DNA from: Synechococcus sp. PCC 7335 | Lineage (GTDB): Bacteria; Cyanobacteriota; Cyanobacteriia; Phormidesmidales; Phormidesmidaceae | Length of the DNA: 64,000 bases | NCBI RefSeq assembly: GCF_000155595.1 | Contig: NZ_DS989904.1 | Span: 899,354-963,353, forward strand | Direction of reading: 5' to 3' | Shown: positions 18,293 to 27,306 of the stretch, in pieces | How positions within the stretch are numbered: the first letter of the stretch is position 1 | Layout: the number at the start of each line of letters is the position of its first letter | Position numbers and translations under genes: made by a program | Notes under the pieces: generated by a model | What the model was told of the DNA's origin: nothing | The model's input: the letters and a program-made list of their open reading frames with translations, nothing else | Databases searched by the model: none

Positions 18293-18709
18293 GGTGTTTG
18301 ATGTCTGCGGTGGAAATCTTGAAGATAATGTCTATCTACTATAGCTTTGGTCACTTAGCTTACGGCATAGCATTGGCTATAACCCTTGTGTTTCAACAGG
18401 CTAAGTGACTCGCAAGGCGCGAATGCATCCGCACCTTGCTATACAGCATCTGTTGAGCTGATTAGAACAGGTTTGTTGGTGAAAACCACTGTATGACAGT
18501 TGTATGACAGGAAGCGATTCGACTAGCAAGTATCCTAATGACCAGGCCATGCATAAGAACACTTGCCATATCAGAAGCTGATAGGATTATTGACTTACGG
18601 TAGAAAGTCCCATGCAAAAGCGTTTCAAGGAACTGTCTTTAACAGAGAAGTGGGATGGCGTACTTACGTAATTGCTTTTTGCGTTTTTTCAATTATTGAG
18701 GCGAAGCTG
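18293..18709. other. Intergenic region upstream of pyrR
   Basis: About 417 bases lie between cobD and the chosen pyrR start. A frame open from 18563 runs into pyrR but its product before MTQKVV is not conserved-looking, so it is treated as leader. PyrR in some bacteria acts on mRNA attenuators; no clear anti-terminator or terminator pair was recognised here. Confidence 0.4.
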
Positions 18710-19246
18710 ATGACTCAGAAAGTAGTCGATATTCTATCTGCTGAAGAGTTGCGTCGGACGATAAACCGTTTGGCATCAGAGATTGTAGAGAAATCGGGCA
18801 ACTTGAGTAATCTGGTTTTGCTAGGGATCCACACCCGTGGGGTACCGTTGGCCGACTCTTTTATGGAGCAGATCGTGCGATTAGAGGGCATCACAGTGCC
18901 CGTCGGCGCGCTAGACATCACTTTCTATCGGGACGACTTAGATCAAATTGGCGTCAGAGCCCCAGCGAAGACGGTGATTCCATTTGATCTAACAGGAAAA
19001 ACGGTGGTGCTAGTCGATGATGTGATCTACAGCGGGCGAACAGTGCGAGCAGCTTTGAACGCGGTGCACGACTACGGTAGGCCAGAAGCGGTACGCTTAG
19101 CGGTGCTGATTGATAGAGGTCATCGTCAGGTACCCATTCATCCCGACTTTGTAGGTAAGCAACTACCGACATCCAATAACGAATCGGTACGGGTGCTTCT
19201 AGGCTCGGTTGATGGTCGAGACGCGGTGGAATTAACTCGGGTGTAA
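18710..19246 (+). CDS. pyrR: PyrR bifunctional protein: pyrimidine operon regulator/uracil phosphoribosyltransferase
   Basis: The 178-residue protein belongs to the PRPP-dependent phosphoribosyltransferase fold. The PRPP-binding loop reads [18 protein letters not shown]. The family hallmarks [26 protein letters not shown] and [18 protein letters not shown] are all present, and the C-terminal [16 protein letters not shown] fits. The ATG at 18710 was chosen because the conserved PyrR N terminus ([18 protein letters not shown]) begins there and a GAGG lies about nine bases upstream; the longer frame from 18563 adds 49 unrelated residues. In cyanobacteria the RNA-binding role is less certain than the enzymatic one. 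It is followed 103 bp later by fni on the same strand. Confidence 0.95.
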   Translation: MTQKVVDILSAEELRRTINRLASEIVEKSGNLSNLVLLGIHTRGVPLADSFMEQIVRLEGITVPVGALDITFYRDDLDQIGVRAPAKTVIPFDLTGKTVVLVDDVIYSGRTVRAALNAVHDYGRPEAVRLAVLIDRGHRQVPIHPDFVGKQLPTSNNESVRVLLGSVDGRDAVELTRV

Positions 19247-19349
19247 AAAGCAGAGGGTTGTAAAGGTGGGATTAAGTTATGTGCGATCGCCCTGCAGCTA
19301 GTAAGCAACAGCCTAAAATACTTCAGATCTCCCTGTTAACTCTTTGCCT

Positions 19350-20540
19350 GTGAGCTCCTCTTCTTCTATCAATGCTGATGCTCTCTCCAGCGGTAAGCTA
19401 GCTGAAGGGTCAGCTAGTCAATCGGCCAGTCAGCAGGTCGGTCAGCAGGCCAGTGAACAAACCCAGGGAAGAAAAGCAGATCACTTACGAATCTGCCTAG
19501 ACGAAGATGTCCAAAGCCATCGAATTACGAACGGATTCGAGCAATATCGGTTTACACACTGCTGTCTGCCAGAGCTGAACCGTGACGATATTGACCTGCG
19601 ATCAACCTTTTTGGGAAAGGCGATCACCACGCCGCTGCTAATTTCCTCAATGACAGGGGGTACAGAGCAAGCCCAGCTGATCAATCAGCGGTTAGCAAAA
19701 ACGGCGCAGCGGTTTGGCCTAGCGATGGGTGTAGGCTCGCAGCGAGTTGCTGTCGAAAATCCAGCGCTGATAGAAACCTTTTCAGTCCGGCAATATGCAC
19801 CAGATGCGCTGCTATTTGCCAACCTGGGTGCGGTGCAGTTGAACTATGACTATGGCATAAAGCAATGTCAAAAAGCGGTAGATGCGCTACAGGCAGACGC
19901 GCTGATCCTGCATTTGAATCCACTGCAAGAAGCGGTGCAGACAGAGGGTGATGTCAACTTTAAGGGACTATTCACAAAAATTGAGCAGCTTGCGAAGGTC
20001 CTGCCAGTACCTGTTGTGGCAAAGGAGGTAGGCAACGGGATTTCGGCAGTGATGGCCAGGCGGCTGGTTGATGCTGGGGTCGCAGCCATTGATGTTGCGG
20101 GTGCGGGCGGAACGTCATGGGCAAGAGTCGAAAGTGAGCGAGCTAAGGATGCCAAGCAGCGACGATTGGGCAATACGTTTGCCGACTGGGGGATACCGAC
20201 GGCAGAGTGCTTGACCAGTATTCGATCAGAATTTCAAACAGAGCCAGCTTCAGATTCGGGCGCAAGGATATCGTCTCCTAGCACATCGTCTGCTTCAGTG
20301 TCTTTGATCGCTTCTGGAGGGCTGCGTAATGGGCTTGATGCAGCAAAGGCGATCGCCTTAGGCGCTGACTTAGTTGGAATAGCAATGCCGTTCTTACAGG
20401 CGGCGAGTCAGTCAGAAGAGGCGCTAGCAGAACTTAGCGAAGCACTAATCGCCGAGCTAACAACAGTTCTATTTTGTACTGGTAGTGAATCACTTCTAGG
20501 GCTGCGTCAGCCGGGAGTGATTAGGCGAGTGGTGAAGTAA
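19350..20540 (+). CDS. fni: Type 2 isopentenyl-diphosphate delta-isomerase (FMN-dependent)
   Basis: The enzyme interconverts IPP and DMAPP in isoprenoid synthesis using FMN and NADPH. Family motifs are present: [71 protein letters not shown], and [24 protein letters not shown] at 19350 or TTG at 19344 are the candidate starts; no ATG is available. The first 40 residues are a low-complexity Ser/Gln/Ala tail encoded by a 12-bp tandem repeat and are absent from typical Fni proteins, and a second serine-rich linker lies near residue 300. Both look like local expansions on an otherwise complete enzyme. Confidence 0.94.
   Translation: MSSSSSINADALSSGKLAEGSASQSASQQVGQQASEQTQGRKADHLRICLDEDVQSHRITNGFEQYRFTHCCLPELNRDDIDLRSTFLGKAITTPLLISSMTGGTEQAQLINQRLAKTAQRFGLAMGVGSQRVAVENPALIETFSVRQYAPDALLFANLGAVQLNYDYGIKQCQKAVDALQADALILHLNPLQEAVQTEGDVNFKGLFTKIEQLAKVLPVPVVAKEVGNGISAVMARRLVDAGVAAIDVAGAGGTSWARVESERAKDAKQRRLGNTFADWGIPTAECLTSIRSEFQTEPASDSGARISSPSTSSASVSLIASGGLRNGLDAAKAIALGADLVGIAMPFLQAASQSEEALAELSEALIAELTTVLFCTGSESLLGLRQPGVIRRVVK
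19413..19460 (+). repeat. Four tandem 12-bp units in the fni 5' end
   Basis: Four in-frame units of 12 bases, related but not identical, encode the pattern (A/V)(S/G)Q/E(S/Q), giving [16 protein letters not shown]. The second unit is GCCAGTCAGCAG. Very similar 12-bp units occur on the other strand inside the alpha-E gene near 31.5 kb. Confidence 0.75.
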
Positions 20541-20800
20541 GTATGGCTATGGATAATGGGTGATACTCAGGCGCTGGGACGTTGTCAAGGCAGGTCCGAT
20601 TGCTGGCGAAAAAGCCTTCGCTGCATACCTGCGGGAATGAGATCATAAGCCTCGCGCGGGATCGCTCCAGCCAGCCTTACCTAAATCAACTCGATGAGTT
20701 TCGTTAAGATTAAGTTGATAGGTTTAGACTATTAAACCAGGGACTGGTCTGATCGAGACCTGGCTGATATATTTGCTGTCTTTGGCAAACCGGACAATCC

Positions 20801-22648
20801 ATGCGAGATTTTTTAAAGATTGCAGCTGCTAGCGCTGTAGGGACATTGGTAGGCCTCTTTAGCCTGGTACTGCTGCTAGGGATAGGCGCATTTGGACTAG
20901 TGAGCGTGCTGCTAGTGTCTAGCTCGTCTGAGACGGAAGTGGAGATCGAAGATCAGTCTGTGCTGATGTTTGATCTGAGCACTGACATCGTTGATGGGGA
21001 CGTCTCAGGTACTGGTAGGCTTTTTGATGAGTCTTTTTATGGGGTGACGCCTTCGATTTCCTTATATGACGCATTGCAGGCGATCGCCGCTGCTGCCGAA
21101 GATGACAGAATTTCAGGCATTTATCTAACTGGGATGCCGGCGGAAGGGCTAGCAACGCTGAAGGAAATCCGTGCGGCCCTAAAGGACTTTAAGACGTCGG
21201 GTAAGCCAATCTTGGCCTATAGCACTGGGCTCAAAGAGCGAGACTACTACATGGCATCGGTGGCAGATGATCTGCTGTTAGCTCCAGTGGGCCTGCTAGA
21301 GATTAATGGCTTTCGAGCTGAGACTCAGTTTCTAGGAAATGCATTAAAGAAGTATGGCGTGGGCGTGCAGGTAGTGCGGGCGGGCCGGTACAAATCGGCG
21401 GTAGAGCCATTTACTAGGTCGCAGAGCAGCCCCGAAGAAAAGCAACAAACTGAAGTGTTAGTCACTAGTCTATGGCAAGACTTTCTTAATACCGTCACCG
21501 ATGAGCGGGAGGTCACGCCTACGCAGATGCAGACCTATGCTGATGAAGTGGGCTTGATTGAACCGGAGCAGGCACTGGCATCTGGGCTAGTTGATCGGCT
21601 GGGGTTTTACACTGAGATGCTGAGCGAGCTAAAAAAGCTGGCGGGTGAGGCCGATTCTAGCGAGGATGCATCGGCAGAGAGCTGGGCAGAGGCAGATGAA
21701 CCAGAGTTTGCCAATGTGACTTTGAGCGACTACGCGCGAACTGTGGCTAGAGACCGCAATTCTAGTGAGGATAAAGATGCGATCGCTGTTGTCTACGCTC
21801 AAGGCAACATCATTGTCGGGGAAGGCTCGGTACCTGGAGCGATTACCTCAGAAGGACTGTCTGCGACGCTACGAGATATGCGTGAAGACGACGATATAAA
21901 AGCGGTGGTGCTGCGGGTGAATAGCCCGGGCGGCAGTGCGACGGCCTCGGAAATTATTGCGAATGAAGTGAGGCTACTCGCTGATGAAAAGCCGCTAGTG
22001 GTCTCGATGGGCGACTATGCCGCATCGGGCGGATATATGATTGCTGCGCCTGGGGCAAAGATTCTGGCCTCTCCGACCACCATTACTGGCTCAATTGGAG
22101 TGTATGGACTGCTGCTGAACTTTCAAGAAATTGCGAATGAAAACGGTATCACCTGGGACGATGTCAAGACAGCGCAGCTAGCAGGTATGGGCACCGTCAG
22201 TCGGCCTAAGACAGCCTCAGAGCTGAAGGTGCAGCAAGACTATGTAGATACGCTCTACACTCGGTTCACTAGTCTGGTAGCAGAGGGCAGAGATATCTCT
22301 ATGGCGCGAGTTGGACAAGTGGCACAGGGCAGAGTGTGGACTGGAGAAGAAGCGATCAACGCGGACCTAGTTGATGAACTAGGCGGATTGAATGATGCGA
22401 TCGCCTTAGCGGCCCAAACTGCAAAGATAGAAGAATTTAAGGTAGAAGAATATCCTCGTATTCCGTCATTTGAAGAACAGCTGCTCGATAGTTTGTTTGG
22501 CGCAGAAATGATCACGCGTCTACCTTGGAACAAAGATCCACTCACTGACCAGCTCTTAAAACTACGAGAAGACTTCAAGCTGCTAGAACGCTTGAACGAT
22601 CCAACCGGTATGTATATGCGCCTGCCCTTTACAACAGAAATCGAATAG
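20801..22648 (+). CDS. sppA: Signal peptide peptidase SppA, 67 kDa type
   Basis: SppA is a membrane-bound serine protease of the S49 family that degrades cleaved signal peptides; cyanobacterial SppA has also been linked to light acclimation. A single N-terminal transmembrane helix spans about residues 10-38. The protein carries both S49 repeats. The catalytic lysine lies in VRAGRYKSAVEPFTR of the first repeat and the catalytic serine in SMGDYAASGGYMIAAPG of the second. The NSPGGSATASE segment is also typical. The length of 615 residues matches the long form. It is followed immediately by hisC: the sppA stop TAG is directly followed by the hisC ATG, so the two are probably translated from one mRNA. 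Confidence 0.95.
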   Translation: MRDFLKIAAASAVGTLVGLFSLVLLLGIGAFGLVSVLLVSSSSETEVEIEDQSVLMFDLSTDIVDGDVSGTGRLFDESFYGVTPSISLYDALQAIAAAAEDDRISGIYLTGMPAEGLATLKEIRAALKDFKTSGKPILAYSTGLKERDYYMASVADDLLLAPVGLLEINGFRAETQFLGNALKKYGVGVQVVRAGRYKSAVEPFTRSQSSPEEKQQTEVLVTSLWQDFLNTVTDEREVTPTQMQTYADEVGLIEPEQALASGLVDRLGFYTEMLSELKKLAGEADSSEDASAESWAEADEPEFANVTLSDYARTVARDRNSSEDKDAIAVVYAQGNIIVGEGSVPGAITSEGLSATLRDMREDDDIKAVVLRVNSPGGSATASEIIANEVRLLADEKPLVVSMGDYAASGGYMIAAPGAKILASPTTITGSIGVYGLLLNFQEIANENGITWDDVKTAQLAGMGTVSRPKTASELKVQQDYVDTLYTRFTSLVAEGRDISMARVGQVAQGRVWTGEEAINADLVDELGGLNDAIALAAQTAKIEEFKVEEYPRIPSFEEQLLDSLFGAEMITRLPWNKDPLTDQLLKLREDFKLLERLNDPTGMYMRLPFTTEIE

Positions 22649-23722
22649 ATGCGTAACTGGTTTCGTCCAAGCGTTACTTCAATGGAGGGTTACGCGCCCG
22701 GAGAATGGCCCGCTCTAGAGGCTGGCGTTCTTAAGCTAAACTCAAACGAAAATCCCTATCCACCTTCCCCAAAAGTGATTGCGGCGTTAGATCACATCGG
22801 CGCTGAGCTGCTACGTCGATATCCGGATCCGCTAGCTAGAGATTTCTGTCAAAAAGTCAGCGAAACGTTTGGTATTCCGACTGATTGGGTGATTGCCGGA
22901 AACGGTAGTGATGATCTACTGACGCTGTTAGTTCGAGCTTGCTCGGAAGGCGACGTTAGGTCTTTGGCCTATCCAATGCCAACCTATGTGCTCTATCGCA
23001 CGCTAGCTGAGATTCAACCTGCCACTGTTGTTGAAGTGCCCTATCAGCAAAAAGGAACAGATTGGCTCTTGCCGATCGATCAGCTTTTAGAAGCCAACGC
23101 AGCGGTCACATTGATTGCCACGCCAAACAGTCCGTCTGGCCATGTGGTAAGGCGGAGCGATCTTCGGAGGCTTGCCGCAGGGCTCACTGGCGTGCTGCTG
23201 ATCGATGAAGCGTATGTAGATTTTGTTGGTAAAGCTGCCGACCGAGCGAACTTAGACTTAGTGAGAGAGTTTGCGAATGTGATGCTGCTGCGGACGCTCT
23301 CAAAAGGATATGGGCTCGCTGGTTTGCGATTGGGCTTTGGCATTGCTCAGCCTGGGCTGTTAGCGGGGCTGCTAAAGGTGAAAGATAGCTATAACGTGGA
23401 TGCGATCGCGTTGAAATTAGGAGAAGTTGCGATCGCTGACCAAGCCTACAAAACCGAAACCGTTCAAAAAGTCATCGCCGCCCGCAAACAACTCGCAACA
23501 GAGTTACGGTCCTTAGGTTTTTTGGTATGGCCCTCTTCAACTAATTTCTTGCTCGTGAAGCCGCCGAAAGATATCGCTCGGTCTCTGCAAGCCGCACTAA
23601 AAGCAAAAGGCATCATGATCCGGTACTTCAATCAGCCAGAACTAGATGACAAACTACGGATTACAGTCGGCACGCCAGCGCAAAATGCACATATGGTACA
23701 GGCAATTTCTCGCTTGCTATAG
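22649..23722 (+). CDS. hisC: Histidinol-phosphate aminotransferase HisC
   Basis: This PLP enzyme converts imidazole-acetol phosphate to histidinol phosphate in histidine synthesis. The N terminus has the typical LKLNSNENPYPPSPKV. AGNGSDDLLTLLVRA, TPNSPSGHVV, IDEAYVDFVG and the PLP lysine motif LRTLSKGYGLAGLRLGFG are all present, and the C terminus has the usual arginine region (DDKLRITVGT). The 357-residue length is normal. The ATG touches the sppA stop codon with no spacer, so translation may be coupled. It ends 33 bp from the convergent ridA gene, with no obvious terminator between them. Confidence 0.95.
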   Translation: MRNWFRPSVTSMEGYAPGEWPALEAGVLKLNSNENPYPPSPKVIAALDHIGAELLRRYPDPLARDFCQKVSETFGIPTDWVIAGNGSDDLLTLLVRACSEGDVRSLAYPMPTYVLYRTLAEIQPATVVEVPYQQKGTDWLLPIDQLLEANAAVTLIATPNSPSGHVVRRSDLRRLAAGLTGVLLIDEAYVDFVGKAADRANLDLVREFANVMLLRTLSKGYGLAGLRLGFGIAQPGLLAGLLKVKDSYNVDAIALKLGEVAIADQAYKTETVQKVIAARKQLATELRSLGFLVWPSSTNFLLVKPPKDIARSLQAALKAKGIMIRYFNQPELDDKLRITVGTPAQNAHMVQAISRLL

Positions 23723-23755
23723 AATAGCAACAGGTTTAGAAGCATCTGTGGCTAG

Positions 23756-24142
23756 CTACCCTTCGGTGAAAGCCTCCGCTTCGACTTCAATCAGCATATC
23801 TGGATTGATCAGACCCTTCACTTCTACCATTGCCGTCACAGGAGGATGTTCTCCAAAGAATTCTTGATGCGCTTTGCCAAAGGCTTCCCATTGACTAATA
23901 TCAGTGACATACATGCGGGTGCGAACGACTTGATGCAGCCCCGCATCCATTGCAGCAAGCGTATCCCTGATAATTTCAAAGCAGCGACAAGCTTGGGCAT
24001 AGGCATGACCAGGCGCGAAGGTACTGCCGTCTGTTGCAATTGGCGCTGTGCCAGAAAGATAGATGGTTTTACCTGCACGGAGCGCACGGCAATAGCCAAC
24101 TCTAGGCTCCCATTCTGTATCTGTAAAATGACGCTGAACCAT
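23756..24142 (-). CDS. RidA/YjgF/YER057c/UK114-family protein
   Basis: RidA enzymes hydrolyse reactive enamine/imine intermediates such as those released by PLP enzymes. The sequence has GYCRALRAGKTIYLSGTAP, then HAYAQACRCFEIIRDTLAA, the conserved arginine in VVRTRMYVTDI, and the C-terminal INPDMLIEVEAEAF with the glutamate. These positions match active RidA-like members, although the subgroup is not the archetypal RidA. I chose the ATG at 24142 (MVQRHFTDTEWEP); a start at 24157 would add five residues. It is convergent with hisC, itself a PLP enzyme, though this placement is probably coincidental. Confidence 0.9.
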   Translation of the reverse strand: MVQRHFTDTEWEPRVGYCRALRAGKTIYLSGTAPIATDGSTFAPGHAYAQACRCFEIIRDTLAAMDAGLHQVVRTRMYVTDISQWEAFGKAHQEFFGEHPPVTAMVEVKGLINPDMLIEVEAEAFTEG

Positions 24143-24233
24143 GTTGACACCAAGCATTTACATCGAGAAAGACTAGCGATAGTCAAATGTATGAGGGGCT
24201 AACCGTCAAAGTTAGCTGAAGCTCAGCGTTTGA

Positions 24234-25061
24234 CTAGAGTAGCGTGTCTAGATCGATTCCCTGACGCTTCATCTGTGCTTGGAGAGCTGCGAGTTTCGCT
24301 TCGAGAGCATTAGCCCTTTGCTTTTCGACTTCTGCTCTTTGCTTTTCAGCTTCTGCTCTTTGCCTTTCAGCTTCTGCCCTTGTCAGCAGCCACTCTCCAC
24401 TCTCGCCATACCATCGTAGCCAGAGTCTCAGATTTCCCTGTCTATAAGTCCCATGCCAGAGTCCTATACCAATCTCCAACTCCGGGATCCAAAATCGATT
24501 GTCCGATAGTGTTTGTTGTCTATACTGCCCAGCTTCGAGCTTGAACACCTTCAATTCATCTGTGTAGCGATTGAAGACGACATAGTAAGGAACTTGCAAA
24601 ATTTGTTCGTAGACAGTCCATTTGTTGGGTGGCGATTCTGGAGGTGAGATAGTCTTTCCCAAGTCTTCGTCTTCTGTTCCAGGAGAAATCAGCTCGATGA
24701 TAAGGTATGGATTGACAGGTTCTTGCCAAGTGACATAGCTCAGCCGCATATCGCGGCCTTCGTATAAAGGCGGTACACCGACGGCTATAAACCAGTCTGG
24801 GCGCTTGTGCCAAAGTGGATGGTCTAGGTCGTAGTAAACATTTAGATCGGTGCCGATAAAATAGTCTTCGTCAGTGTAGTCTGACAGAGCTAGAGAGAGA
24901 CTTAAAAGCTCAGGCTGCGAATGGTGAAAAACGTCTGGCAAACCAGGCTCCTCAGGAAACTCACTCGGCAAGTCGTACATGGTGGGCAGTTCATGACGAG
25001 CTAACCGACGAGCTGTCTCGTTTTTGGTATTAGGCCAAGTGAAAGTCATGGGTATCAGCAT
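24234..25061 (-). CDS. Uma2-family (DUF820) putative endonuclease with C-terminal coiled coil
   Basis: Uma2 proteins have a PD-(D/E)xK nuclease-like fold and are greatly expanded in cyanobacteria; their role is unknown. The core has YDLDHPLWHKRPDWFIAVG, with the acidic residue of RPDW, and NPYLIIELISPGTEDEDLG with the glutamate of IIEL, followed by the usual YEQILQVPYYVVFN and LEIGIGLWHG. The last 45 residues are a charged helix made of repeats (AEAERQRAEAEKQRAEVEKQ) predicted to form a coiled coil. The length of 275 residues is normal for the long subgroup. It is a stand-alone gene, 40 bp past pdxJ on the same strand. Confidence 0.88.
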   Translation of the reverse strand: MLIPMTFTWPNTKNETARRLARHELPTMYDLPSEFPEEPGLPDVFHHSQPELLSLSLALSDYTDEDYFIGTDLNVYYDLDHPLWHKRPDWFIAVGVPPLYEGRDMRLSYVTWQEPVNPYLIIELISPGTEDEDLGKTISPPESPPNKWTVYEQILQVPYYVVFNRYTDELKVFKLEAGQYRQQTLSDNRFWIPELEIGIGLWHGTYRQGNLRLWLRWYGESGEWLLTRAEAERQRAEAEKQRAEVEKQRANALEAKLAALQAQMKRQGIDLDTLL

Positions 25062-25101
25062 GATACGTCTACTTTCATTATGTCATCAATGCTAGAAAGC
25101 G

Positions 25102-25830
25102 TTACTTCAAAGCCTCTAGATAGGCCTTGACAGCGTTGGCATATCCCATCTCCAAGGCATCGGCTGTAAGCGCATGTCCGATAGAGACTTCTAACAGATT
25201 TGGAATCTCTTTGAACATAGGCAGATTATCCAGATTCAAGTCATGGCCGCCGTTAATCCCAAGACCAACAGATTGAGCACAGGCGGCGGCGGCTTTGTAG
25301 ATCTCAAAGCTTTCTCGTCCTTTTCCCTCTCGGTAGGCAGTCGCGTAGGGTTCTGTATACAGCTCAATTCTTTCACAACCTAATCGTGGGACAAGCTTGA
25401 TTTGTTCTATATCTGGGTCCATAAATAGACTGACCCGGCATCCTAACGCGTTCAGCTCACCAATAATGGGTTTTAGCGTTTCTCCATCTCTAGTCACGTT
25501 CCACCCGTGGTCAGAGGTATTTTGAGTTGGGTCGTCAGGCACTAATGTGCATTGATCCGGCTTGACTTCTCGAATGATATCCATGAAGGGAAATTCGAGC
25601 GGGTTTCCCTCGATGTTGTACTCAATAGTAGGGTGCTCTTCCAATAGGCTAGCGAGGTCATATACGTCGGTGCGGCGGATATGGCGTTCGTCTGGTCGGG
25701 GGTGAACAGTAAGACCATGGGCTCCGGCAGCAATGCTGATCTCTCCCATCTTGACGACGCTAGGAATGGTGAGAGGACGGGCATTGCGTAGCATAGCAAC
25801 TTTATTAAGATTGACGCTGAGGTTGGTCAT
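25102..25830 (-). CDS. pdxJ: Pyridoxine 5'-phosphate synthase PdxJ
   Basis: PdxJ condenses 1-deoxyxylulose 5-phosphate and aminoacetone phosphate to form pyridoxine 5'-phosphate. The TIM-barrel signatures are visible: LSVNLNKVAMLRNAR, AAGAHGLTVHPRPDERHIR, YNIEGNPLEFPF, CTLVPDDPTQNTSDHGWNV, VSLFMDPD, ELYTEPYA, GINGGHDLNLDNLP, and EVSIGHALTADAL. The length of 242 residues and the ATG start at 25830 are normal. It lies upstream of the Uma2 gene on the same strand and is divergent from the Anbu gene. Confidence 0.95.
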   Translation of the reverse strand: MTNLSVNLNKVAMLRNARPLTIPSVVKMGEISIAAGAHGLTVHPRPDERHIRRTDVYDLASLLEEHPTIEYNIEGNPLEFPFMDIIREVKPDQCTLVPDDPTQNTSDHGWNVTRDGETLKPIIGELNALGCRVSLFMDPDIEQIKLVPRLGCERIELYTEPYATAYREGKGRESFEIYKAAAACAQSVGLGINGGHDLNLDNLPMFKEIPNLLEVSIGHALTADALEMGYANAVKAYLEALK

Positions 25831-26155
25831 AGAAATGCTGTTAGCACGCGTTGTTTTAATCTTTATTTACCACATACGCCGCCGTCGATGTTTGAGGAAT
25901 GCTGCCCTCACCAAACTGCATCATATAAAGTCGGAACATATTTGAGCATGATTCAAGGCTAACTGCCAATTACCTAACGTTTGAGATCTAGCCTTGGGAA
26001 TCTACAGAGCAAACCTAAGCAGTTAGCTTGTCATCAGTTGGTGACTATCTATGCTGTGTAGTGATGGTTTCTAGATTCACCTCTACCTATGGTAATAGCG
26101 AAAGTCAATCCGCGTTCTGGTAATGTCTATAGGCATTTGTCTGTTATGAAAAGTT
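25831..26155. other. Divergent intergenic region between pdxJ and the Anbu gene
   Basis: This 325-bp stretch must hold promoters for both directions. It is free of plausible genes. No strong -35/-10 pair, operator or riboswitch was recognised. Confidence 0.4.
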
Positions 26156-26911
26156 ATGACCTATTGTCTAGGTGTCAGGGTGGAGAAGGGTCTGGTATTC
26201 GCAGCCGACTCCAGGACCAACGCGGGAGTAGACTATATCTCCTCTTATCAAAAGCTGTTTGACTTCTCAGTGCCGGGCGATCGCGTCATTGTCCTTTGCA
26301 CTGCTGGCAGCCTTTCTACTTCTCAAGCGGTATTGCACAGCATTCGTCAAGATATTGAATCGGTGGCTGAAGATGTAGTCAATCTGTACACGCTATCTTC
26401 TCTACATGATGTCGCTAGCTACATCGGCCAAAAGCTACGCACGATTCAAGATCGAGAACGCACCTGGCTAGAGAAAGACGGTATTGACTACCAAAGTACG
26501 TTTATCGTCGGTGGACAAGTAGCAGGCGAAGAACCTGGTATCTATCTTGTCTACAGTCAGGGAAACTTCATTGAGGCAACCCCGGAGACGCCTTTCCTAC
26601 AGATTGGGGAAACAAAGTATGGCAAGCCGATTCTAGATAGAACAATTAGCTATGAATCATCATTAGAGAAAGCAGCAAAAACGGCTTTGCTCTCTTTAGA
26701 TTCAACGATGCGCTCTAATATTTCAGTCGGTCCGCCAATTGATATGGTGCTGTATGAAACAGACGCTTTAGAAATTCGCAACCGGGTCAGATTACAAGAA
26801 GACGACCCGTATCTAGACAAAATTCGCGAATATTGGGAGCGGGCGCTGGCAGAGGCATCTAGCCATTTGCCAGAGATTGCTTGGAATCGAGTAGAAATTC
26901 AGGAAGATTAA
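26156..26911 (+). CDS. Anbu-type bacterial proteasome homologue (COG3484)
   Basis: Anbu (ancestral beta subunit) peptidases are relatives of HslV and the 20S proteasome beta subunit. The protein starts MTYCLGVRVEKGLVFAADSR; removal of Met would expose Thr as the N-terminal nucleophile. The proteasome-like FAADSRTNAG, and later QSTFIVGGQVAGEEPGIYL and LEKAAKTALLSLDSTM, fit the family, and the length (251) is right. The genes usually found with Anbu lie nearby: transglutaminase-like, alpha-E and ATP-grasp genes at 30.6-34.1 kb on the opposite strand, separated here by a cation ATPase and a stress-protein gene. The physiological substrate is not known for the family. It has its own promoter region. 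Confidence 0.9.
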   Translation: MTYCLGVRVEKGLVFAADSRTNAGVDYISSYQKLFDFSVPGDRVIVLCTAGSLSTSQAVLHSIRQDIESVAEDVVNLYTLSSLHDVASYIGQKLRTIQDRERTWLEKDGIDYQSTFIVGGQVAGEEPGIYLVYSQGNFIEATPETPFLQIGETKYGKPILDRTISYESSLEKAAKTALLSLDSTMRSNISVGPPIDMVLYETDALEIRNRVRLQEDDPYLDKIREYWERALAEASSHLPEIAWNRVEIQED

Positions 26912-27306
26912 CATCTCAGTTTGGGTTTTTATACCAATGCTAGCTATAGAAAATAATCACGCATCGGCTCAACCGCGGAGGGAAACGCTATCTCCAACTT
27001 GACGGCCAGAATTATCCCATTCGCCTAGTGAGAGATAACTACAACAGGCGTCGTTCATACGCTTCAGCGCCCTAGAAACCAGAACGTCTAGTCAATTTCA
27101 TTAGAGACACGGTATCTAGTATTGACAGTGCTCATCAGTACACTACTGTTGTCTTTCTTCTGGGGAAAGCTTTTTAAAGTAACAAACTCTATGAGAGACA
27201 TAGAGTAGTATCAAGGATAACAACTTTGGATACACAAAAGTAAGACTCGCTCCTCTTTTACGTTTGCTAACATCGAATTACGAAGGTAATCGAGAGGCTT
27301 TCTGCC
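26912..27306. other. Intergenic region upstream of the cation ATPase
   Basis: About 395 bases lie between the Anbu gene and the ATPase. A 35-codon stretch without a start codon around 26965-27076 (KRYLQLDGQNYPIRLVRDNY) has a protein-like composition and may be a gene remnant. No promoter or RNA element was recognised. Confidence 0.35.

Noticed and set aside
18563-18709. Longer N terminus for PyrR
   Set aside because: The extra 49 residues do not resemble PyrR, while the ATG at 18710 has a ribosome-binding sequence and the conserved family start.
26965-27080. Short protein-like stretch upstream of the cation ATPase
   Set aside because: It has no start codon and only about 35 codons, bounded by stops. 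It may be a remnant but cannot be supported as a gene.
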